Assembly (NCBI GenBank): GCA_020850325.1
Contig: JADZEW010000018.1
Coordinates: 43,228 to 107,227 of the forward strand
Direction: 5' to 3'
Origin: Methanoregulaceae archaeon
GTDB taxonomy: Bacteria > Armatimonadota > Fimbriimonadia > Fimbriimonadales > Fimbriimonadaceae
Length of the DNA: 64,000 nucleotides
The notes beneath the pieces were generated by a model that saw nothing but the letters and a program-made list of their open reading frames with translations, had not been told where the DNA came from and searched no databases. The position numbers were made by a program, and so were the translations under genes. Positions 57,327-64,000 of this stretch are shown piece by piece; position 1 is the stretch's first letter; every line of letters begins with the position of its first letter.

Positions 57327-58549
57327 TTCCGAACGCCGACAATCGCGTCCAGCGTCACTTCCGCCGCGGCCAGAAGAGGATCGCCGATCACGCGCCGCGT
57401 GACCGACACTGACGTCGCCTGATCGCCACGGAGCAGCTTGCCGACCAGCCGCACTTCGCCGTCGGCGACGCTGACTTCATCAACCCGCAGGGCCACGTCG
57501 GGCAGCGTGCGCTCGATCGCCTTCGCAGTCGCCAGCGCCACCGCCTCCAGCGGGTTGGCATCACGATGCGGAGCCGCGCCACTGACCACGGAGTCGTGGT
57601 GGCTGAGGATCACCGTGGTGACGGGCTTGGTGCCCTGGTCATCCGCGTAGACGCCGACGATGCGGTACGTCGGTGAGTTGTCCTCGGCTGGGCGATCGCC
57701 CATCGAGACCACGGCGCGAACGGGGTCGCGCTTCGCAGCGCCCTTGGCCGCGAGACACGCCCGGCTGGCCATGTTGATCAGGTTGTCCAGCGTTGCCGCG
57801 TAGTGGGTGTTCTCGCGCTCTTTGGAACGGCGGCCACCGAAAACTCCAACGCTGAAGTGGACGGGATCGACGCCCTCATCCACGATCAGACCCGATACCC
57901 GGGTGCGGATCAACTCGGCCAGGGTCTCGGCTTCGTCGCGCAGGCGGAGCGTGCCGATCGCGAACTCATCGCCGCCGTAGCGGACAAGCACATCGCGCGA
58001 GGCGTCGATCAGACCCTGAAGCGCGGCGGCGAACTCGCGAATCACCTTGTCGCCCACGATGTGGCCGAACTTCTTGTTGTACTGGCCGAAGTCGTTCAGG
58101 TCGATAAAGAGGATCGTTACTTCATCGCCCCGCTTCAGGTGCTCAAGGCCCCAATCGCGCAGCTGGTCGCTCCACGATAGCGTCGACATTGGGTCGTACG
58201 AGCGCCCGAGCTCGCGCAGGAGCATATTCGGCGTGACCATGCCCGCGAAGCGCTCACCATCGATCACGGGAAGAAACTCAAGGTGTTCTTGGACAAATCG
58301 TTGCGCAACGTCTCGAACGCTATCACCAAGATAGGCGACCGCTTCGATCGGACGCATCACCGAGCGAACGACCGTGGCCTCCGGCACCCCGGCCAGATCT
58401 TCGAGCGCGACGGTGCCGATCAGAGTGTCACCCTCGAGCACACCGAGTGCCCGGACCCGATGACCCCGCATGATGTGCGCGGCGGTGGAGACAAGATGGG
58501 CGGGATTCACCCAAAAAGGCACGATTCGCAGCTGCTGCAGTGTGTTCAT
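57323..58549 (-). CDS. CBS-pair GGDEF protein with C-terminal domain of unknown type
   Basis: 408 aa. Residues about 5-115 form two CBS modules (TAAHIMRGHRVRALGVLEGD, VRDVAQRFVQEHLEFLPVID) that usually bind nucleotides. Residues about 130-265 form a GGDEF domain with intact active site (ILFIDLNDFGQYNKKFGHIV, LVRYGGDEFAIG), predicting c-di-GMP synthesis; no RxxD inhibition site is evident. The last 110 residues (IVGVYADDQGTKPVTTVILS ...) are an unassigned alpha/beta domain. CBS control would tie diguanylate cyclase activity to energy or nucleotide levels. The adjacent HDOD gene and pilus genes make surface behaviour a likely target. Confidence 0.9.
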   Translation of the reverse strand: MNTLQQLRIVPFWVNPAHLVSTAAHIMRGHRVRALGVLEGDTLIGTVALEDLAGVPEATVVRSVMRPIEAVAYLGDSVRDVAQRFVQEHLEFLPVIDGERFAGMVTPNMLLRELGRSYDPMSTLSWSDQLRDWGLEHLKRGDEVTILFIDLNDFGQYNKKFGHIVGDKVIREFAAALQGLIDASRDVLVRYGGDEFAIGTLRLRDEAETLAELIRTRVSGLIVDEGVDPVHFSVGVFGGRRSKERENTHYAATLDNLINMASRACLAAKGAAKRDPVRAVVSMGDRPAEDNSPTYRIVGVYADDQGTKPVTTVILSHHDSVVSGAAPHRDANPLEAVALATAKAIERTLPDVALRVDEVSVADGEVRLVGKLLRGDQATSVSVTRRVIGDPLLAAAEVTLDAIVGVRN

Positions 58550-58705
58550 TCGATGCTTCGCGCCCCTCCCTTCTCTACTCTACTCTGCCCTGATCGTAAT
58601 GGAGCCGTTAGGATTACCAGTTCTCCCGATCGGACGTTCGACCACTGCGCAAGAACTCCAAGAACCGTGCCACGGGTGTGCGATCGGCCGAGAATGCGCA
58701 AAAGG

Positions 58706-59698
58706 CTACCGATCGGCTCGAAGTCTTGCGAGGTCTTCGAGAAGCTCGGCCACAAAGTCCGGGCCGCCGTACACCCAACCCGTGTACACCTGAACCAGAT
58801 TCGCGCCCGCGTTCATCCGCTCGTGGGCGTCCTCGCCATTCATGAGGCCCCCCACGCCGATCAGCTGCATTTCGGGCGGCGCTTGTCGGCGTAGGTGCTG
58901 GAGTGCCGATAGCGCCAACGGGCGCAGAGGAGCCCCCGACATTCCGCCCGCCTCCTGGCTCTCCTTGGTGAGTCCATCGCGGGAGAGGGTGGTATTGGTC
59001 GCGATGATGCCCTCCAAGCCCGCTTCGGAAGCCACCGCGAGCACATCGTCGAGGGCCGACTCGCTGAGATCCGGGGCGACCTTGACGAACAGCGGGCAGG
59101 TCGCGTCGAGGTCACGCAGCCCCATGACGATCCGGCGCAGCGGGTCCTTGTCCTGAAGCGAGCGCAGGCCCGGGGTGTTCGGAGAGGAGACGTTGACCAC
59201 CGCGTAGTCGGCATAGGGCCGCAGCCGAGCGAAACTGTAGGCGTAGTCGGCCGGGGCTTCTTCAAGCGGCGTGATCTTGGACTTACCGAGGTTGATACCC
59301 AGCGGAATGTCCGACTTCCTTCGGCTCAGCCGATCGGCCACCGCGTCGGCGCCGTCGTTGTTGAAGCCCATGCGGTTGATGATTGCTCGGTCTTGCGGCA
59401 ACCTGAAGAGACGCGGGCGCGGGTTACCCGGCTGCGGATGGCGGGTCACGGTACCGATTTCGACGAATCCGAAACCGAACTCCGCCCAACGGTCCACGGC
59501 GACCGCGTTCTTGTCGAAACCGGCAGCAAGGCCGATCGGGTTGTCCAGGACGCGCCCGAAAGCCAGCGTGCGGAGAGCGGGATCATTATAGCGGCGCCCC
59601 GAGACCCACCCATGGGCAATCGCTTCGAGACCACGCTCGTGAGCAGTCTCCGCGTCGAGGGCGAAGAGAAGCGGTTTAGCGAGTTCGTACCAGCCCAT
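58706..59698 (-). CDS. pyrD: Dihydroorotate dehydrogenase, class 2 (quinone)
   Basis: Fourth step of pyrimidine synthesis; FMN flavoprotein at the membrane face using quinone. About 330 aa. Class 2 features: an N-terminal quinone-tunnel helix (MGWYELAKPLLFALDAETAH), IGLAAGFDKNAVAVDRWAEF, EIGTVTRHPQPGNPRPRLFR, NRMGFNNDG, catalytic Ser in VVNVSSPNTPGLRSLQ and FMN phosphate site LIGVGGLMNGEDAHERM. The start at 59698 is selected by the family N-terminus and CATAAT 7 nt upstream; ATG 59707 is a close alternative. The much longer open frame upstream is antisense to typA and is not coding. Confidence 0.96.
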   Translation of the reverse strand: MGWYELAKPLLFALDAETAHERGLEAIAHGWVSGRRYNDPALRTLAFGRVLDNPIGLAAGFDKNAVAVDRWAEFGFGFVEIGTVTRHPQPGNPRPRLFRLPQDRAIINRMGFNNDGADAVADRLSRRKSDIPLGINLGKSKITPLEEAPADYAYSFARLRPYADYAVVNVSSPNTPGLRSLQDKDPLRRIVMGLRDLDATCPLFVKVAPDLSESALDDVLAVASEAGLEGIIATNTTLSRDGLTKESQEAGGMSGAPLRPLALSALQHLRRQAPPEMQLIGVGGLMNGEDAHERMNAGANLVQVYTGWVYGGPDFVAELLEDLARLRADR

Positions 59699-59705
59699 CG
59701 AGCTC

Positions 59706-59711
59706 ATTATG
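59706..59711 (-). promoter_or_regulatory. -10-like element of pyrD
   Basis: CATAAT is 7 nt before the ATG at 59698 and overlaps the alternative ATG at 59707, making 59698 the better start. Confidence 0.45.
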
Positions 59712-59779
59712 CGGGCGATGGACGTGGGCTTGTCGGTTTCCCCGCGAGGCCTATGGTGAGAGCGAGGTAAGGGACCGTC

Positions 59780-59819
59780 CCGAGCAAACCCGAGCCAATC
59801 CGAACTAGCCCGAACAACC
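59780..59819 (+). repeat. 10-bp CGArCyAACC repeat, four units, upstream of typA
   Basis: Four consecutive 10-bp units are exactly in phase: CGAGCAAACC, CGAGCCAATC, CGAACTAGCC, CGAACAACCT. They lie 45 nt before the typA start in the divergent pyrD-typA gap; this is the clearest copy of the family. Confidence 0.75.
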
Positions 59820-59851
59820 TCTGGTCCCAAGGGGCGAACACCCCTGCCCGG

Positions 59852-59857
59852 TACAAT
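59852..59857 (+). promoter_or_regulatory. -10 (TACAAT) of typA
   Basis: TACAAT lies 6 nt before the ATG at 59864, with no Shine-Dalgarno site, so typA mRNA should be leaderless. Confidence 0.55.
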
Positions 59858-59863
59858 GATAGA

Positions 59864-61687
<1,824 letters not shown>

Positions 61688-61701
61688 CGAAGTTGTGGGA
61701 G

Positions 61702-61721
61702 GGCGCCGCTCCGTCGGCGCC
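61702..61721 (+). terminator. GC-rich hairpin after typA
   Basis: GGCGCCG and CGGCGCC pair around CTCCGT, 15 nt past the stop. There is no T-run, so it is weak as an intrinsic terminator. Confidence 0.45.
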
Positions 61722-61734
61722 TCGGCAATCGAAG

Positions 61735-61765
61735 TTGTGGGTGAGGGATGCGTCGTGCCCTCGCA
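61735..61765. repeat. Convergent-gap repeat, copy 3 (single arm)
   Basis: TTGTGGGTGAGGGATGCGTC followed by GTGCCCTCGCA, between the ends of typA and the convergent gene at 61778. It is near-identical to the copies at 24874 and 34535. Confidence 0.75.
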
Positions 61766-61777
61766 GTCCAGCCCCCG

Positions 61778-62209
61778 CTATTGCGGGGGCGACCCCTTCA
61801 ATCGACTCTTCGGACGTAGCCAAACGCCGACGCGGTCTCGCAGGGTGGCAGGGCTGGCGACATCGACCCGGACACTCGCGCCCTCATCCTTCTCGGAAAT
61901 GCTGACCGACTCCACCAGCTGTCGATCGATGTCCGAGTGGGGCGAGAAGATGACATCTCCCTCGTAGTCGTAGCGCTGCCAACCTTTGGGCTCCAACTCC
62001 TTGCGCGCCGAATCAACCACCTCAGCGAAGGGTCGGTTGATCAAGTAGGTTCGAACCGCCGTGTCGGGTCCGAAATCCTTTCGAATCCAGATGCTCTCCA
62101 ACGGTGCGCCTCCCAAGAAGCTGAAGGGGCGATCAGGGAGCCAAAGCACAGCGAGTGCCGCAACGACCCCGCAGACCAAGCCGACGACCCACCACTTGGC
62201 GCGCTTCAT
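61778..62209 (-). CDS. Small membrane-anchored protein (KWW anchor)
   Basis: 143 aa, not recognised. It starts MKRAKWWVVGLVCGVVAALA, a positively charged N-terminus with a Trp pair and one membrane helix; the rest (about 115 residues) would be outside the membrane and is alpha/beta (TYLINRPFAEVVDSARKELE). The same style of anchor heads the next two upstream genes. ATG 62209 is chosen since CATAAT lies 6 nt upstream; the frame is open further but unlike any protein. Confidence 0.72.
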   Translation of the reverse strand: MKRAKWWVVGLVCGVVAALAVLWLPDRPFSFLGGAPLESIWIRKDFGPDTAVRTYLINRPFAEVVDSARKELEPKGWQRYDYEGDVIFSPHSDIDRQLVESVSISEKDEGASVRVDVASPATLRDRVGVWLRPKSRLKGSPPQ

Positions 62210-62215
62210 ATGTGC

Positions 62216-62221
62216 ATTATG
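62216..62221 (-). promoter_or_regulatory. -10-like element of the 61778 gene
   Basis: CATAAT is 6 nt before the ATG at 62209. The 97 nt beyond it, up to 62318, hold no gene. Confidence 0.45.
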
Positions 62222-62318
62222 ACCACGGCGGGACAACACAACCGCCGCCCTCAGCGGATTCCCGAACCCAAAGGGTAACCCTGGGCCGCGGGTTGCATTG
62301 TCCCCGCGGTGCCGTGCC

Positions 62319-62747
62319 TTAGGGGAACGGCGTCGTAGGCGTCGACCACAGGACGGCCTTCGTCCGTAGGGCATAGTCCTCGACTTCCTTCAGATACCGG
62401 CCCTCGCATTTGATGAACGTCGGCTCGTAGGAGTCCATAATCTGAAGCCTCAGCGCGCCACCGGGAGGAAGCAGCGTTACATCGGGGAGCGTGATCATCG
62501 CAAGCTTAGTCCCCGCTTCCGCAATCACCGGATCCTCGAAGTAGAGGAAGAACCCTTCGCGATTGGGCACGACCATGGGACGCTCCGAAAGGTTCTCGAT
62601 CTCGGCATAGCGGTAGCCCCACGCCGTCCACGATCGCACTGCGGCGTCTCGAATGATGACCTCCTTACGGCTGGGACCCCAAGCCCAAAGGAGGGCAAGA
62701 AACACGAAGCTTCCCACTCCAAAGAGCCACCAGCGGAGCTTCTTCAC
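62319..62747 (-). CDS. Small membrane-anchored protein (RWW anchor)
   Basis: 142 aa. It begins with GTG overlapping the stop of the upstream propeller gene (GTGA). The N-terminus KKLRWWLFGVGSFVFLALLW is a basic segment, Trp pair and one helix. The extracytoplasmic part is beta-rich (YAEIENLSERPMVVPNREGF, PDVTLLPPGGALRLQIMDSY). No family recognised. Coupling with the propeller gene suggests a shared envelope role. Confidence 0.72.
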   Translation of the reverse strand: MKKLRWWLFGVGSFVFLALLWAWGPSRKEVIIRDAAVRSWTAWGYRYAEIENLSERPMVVPNREGFFLYFEDPVIAEAGTKLAMITLPDVTLLPPGGALRLQIMDSYEPTFIKCEGRYLKEVEDYALRTKAVLWSTPTTPFP

Positions 62748-63721
62748 TTGGATGCCCTCATCGGGTTCTTCAACATTGCCTCCGAGATCACTTCGCGTGC
62801 GTTCGAACCGTCCTGATCCATCTCGCACAGACCACGGGTGGGCTCGCCAAAGCCGCCGTCCCGCCAAAACTCGCGCAGAACGAGGATGCGACCGTTGGGC
62901 AAGAATCGGACCTGCATCGCACCGTCGGTGTTTGAAACTTTCTTCGCCGGTCCACCCCCGACCGGCGCGATCTCGACATGAAAGTCCGGGATGTACGTCC
63001 CCGCCACCATCGCCAGTTGTCGGCCATCGGAGCTGAAGGTGGGGCTATGGCCCGACTTTGACACCACCCGAGGGGCGTCGGCCTGGTCAAGTTCGGCGAG
63101 GCAGAGCCCCCGTAAGTCGCGCCAAGCCAGTAGCTTGCCGTCGGGGGAGACAGCGGCATCGTAGGCCAACTTGTCCTCGCTGATGAGGAACTTGCGCTCC
63201 TTGGTCTGGAGATTCATGAGAACCAAGGCTCCTGACTCGTTCCAGTTCGATGCCAGACCTCCCCACCGGTACTGCGTTTCTAGAGAGAAGATCACGCTTT
63301 GGCCGTCGGGCGTGAAGGTCGGCGAGGCGATGTTCTCGTCGGCGTCGGTCCACTGATCGATGCCGAGAGGGGGGACAAGCTCCGTGATGCAGAGTTGGTC
63401 GGCTCGAACGCCCGGTTTGCCCCTCGTGAAGACGATCCGCCGCCCGTCAGGCGAGAACGCGGGCGAGAGTTCGTAGTCAAGGCTATTGGTGAGGGCCTGC
63501 ACCTGCCCGGACTTTCGATCGAGCAGAAACAGGTCGCGGCCGCCTCGGCCCTGAGCGGCGAAGACAATCTTGGATCCATCCGCGGAGACATCGAAGGTCA
63601 GATTCCCGTGGCCCACCGGACGCGAATGTTCGGTCATGAGTCGACGGACGGTCAAACCCACCATCAAACCAAGGCATGCAACGACCGCGACTCCGACAAT
63701 CCACCACTTGCGCCGCGCCAT
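62744..63721 (-). CDS. Membrane-anchored TolB-like (PD40) beta-propeller
   Basis: 325 aa. One N-terminal membrane helix (RRKWWIVGVAVVACLGLMVG) anchors an extracytoplasmic propeller made of PD40/WD40-like repeats: VSADGSKIVFAAQGRGGRDL, FSPDGRRIVFTRGK, FTPDGQSVIFSLETQ, VSPDGKLLAWRD and FSSDGRQLAMVAG. These resemble TolB and related sensors or scaffolds. No enzyme domain is attached. The downstream gene overlaps by 4 bp; the two form an operon with a third similarly anchored protein after a gap. Confidence 0.85.
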   Translation of the reverse strand: MARRKWWIVGVAVVACLGLMVGLTVRRLMTEHSRPVGHGNLTFDVSADGSKIVFAAQGRGGRDLFLLDRKSGQVQALTNSLDYELSPAFSPDGRRIVFTRGKPGVRADQLCITELVPPLGIDQWTDADENIASPTFTPDGQSVIFSLETQYRWGGLASNWNESGALVLMNLQTKERKFLISEDKLAYDAAVSPDGKLLAWRDLRGLCLAELDQADAPRVVSKSGHSPTFSSDGRQLAMVAGTYIPDFHVEIAPVGGGPAKKVSNTDGAMQVRFLPNGRILVLREFWRDGGFGEPTRGLCEMDQDGSNAREVISEAMLKNPMRASK

Positions 63722-63905
63722 CTACCTGTTCAACGGCTCGGAGCGGCGAAGTGGATGGGAATCACCTGATTCCTCCCTTTGCAGGGGAGGACCTTCGCGC
63801 TCCCGCGCGAAGAGGTGGGGTGAAGAAGTGCCGCATTGCGAGACCACCCCATCCCAGTTCGCTATCGCTCACTGGCCTTCCCCTGCAAGATAGCGTAAGA
63901 GGAAG
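63722..63905. other. Intergenic segment with inverted repeats near a transposase end
   Basis: No gene. It contains CTTCGCGC-TCCC-GCGCGAAG (perfect 8-bp hairpin near 63795-63814), CCTCCCTTTGCAGGGGAGG near 63774-63792 and a related CTTCCCCTGCAAG near 63875-63887. The latter two are an inverted pair about 85 nt apart. The right part may include the end of the mobile element starting at 63906, but no exact terminal repeat can be fixed. Confidence 0.5.
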
Positions 63906-64000
63906 TCAAGCGCTCAGTTCGATGTTCTTCTCCCAAGGGGTGTTTCTCTGCACGACGGCGATGGCTCTTCGTGCGAGTTTGTGCATCACGGCGCAGATGA
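63906..64000 (-). CDS. C-terminal fragment of an IS110/IS116-type transposase, cut by window edge
   Basis: The minus-strand frame entering from base 63998 reads ICAVMHKLARRAIAVVQRNT then PWEKNIELSA and stops at 63906-63908. The pattern (MHKLARxAxAVxxRxxPW) matches the extreme C-terminus of IS110-family (IS116/IS902) transposases, which end in a conserved helix after the DEDD/Ser catalytic parts. Only about 30 residues are visible, so identity is tentative. It would mark an insertion sequence extending past the right edge. Confidence 0.55.
   Translation of the reverse strand, partial: ICAVMHKLARRAIAVVQRNTPWEKNIELSA

Overview
The window is about 62% GC, densely packed bacterial chromosome with genes on both strands. 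It most resembles Armatimonadota, class Fimbriimonadia. That assignment is inference. It rests on two short secreted proteins with VPEP...RRR sorting tails (PEP-CTERM), a type IV pilus / type II secretion apparatus split over several loci, a polysaccharide-degrading set (GH172, a BNR-GH105 fusion, ThuA-DUF1080, L-fucose isomerase), large Asp-box propellers and DUF1573/multiheme proteins. No rRNA, CRISPR array or prophage is present. A transposase C-terminus runs off the right edge.

Layout. 1-2.9 kb: pilB/gspE (cut by the left edge), pilC/gspF and a major pseudopilin, closed by a terminator. 2.9-10 kb (minus strand): AAA_14/DUF4143 ATPase, 3-methyladenine glycosylase, GH172-type hydrolase, two further GspF paralogues and two exported unknowns. 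10-13 kb: a 64-aa protein, a DUF433/DUF5615 toxin-antitoxin pair, urocanase and a DUF167 protein. 13-22 kb: an ArsR-SRPBCC fusion regulator, a YHS-like exported protein, a sortilin-like propeller, a lipoprotein and a DUF1573/tetraheme cytochrome pair. 22-31 kb: TacA/TacT pair, pseudo-receiver, fucose isomerase, TauE exporter, lumazine synthase, ThuA-DUF1080, tsaE, BNR-GH105 and a PEP-CTERM protein. 31-43 kb: ileS-lspA, M28 peptidase, tRNA-Lys, an MBOAT/SGNH acylation pair, DUF5107 protein, M24 peptidase, MFS exporter and a second PEP-CTERM protein. 43.5-50.7 kb: a continuous pilus operon reading exeA-like ATPase, HTH protein, pilM, pilN, pilO, pilP-like, pilQ. 51-58.5 kb: ECF sigma/anti-sigma, baeRF protein, an HDOD-CheD-CheC-like-M48 signalling cluster and a CBS-GGDEF protein. 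58.7-64 kb: pyrD, typA, three small anchored or secreted proteins and the transposase fragment.

The pilus genes at the left edge (motor ATPase, platform, pilin) and the pilMNOPQ operon 40 kb away together supply most of one machine; the extra platform proteins suggest more than one assembly.

The most striking system-level signal is in the promoters. In about twenty genes a -10-like hexamer (CATAAT, TATAAT, CATACT, TAAAGT and similar) lies 5-8 nt before the start codon, with no Shine-Dalgarno sequence. This predicts widespread leaderless mRNAs. Genes inside operons, and a minority of first genes, have normal Shine-Dalgarno sites. Intergenic DNA also carries three repeat families: 8-bp CCAACAnn repeats and 10-bp CGArCyAACC repeats, mostly beside promoters, and a 31-bp GAGGGATGC...GCCCTC element found only between convergent genes. 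The isoleucyl-tRNA synthetase departs from consensus at HIGH, KMSKS and the C-terminal zinc site.
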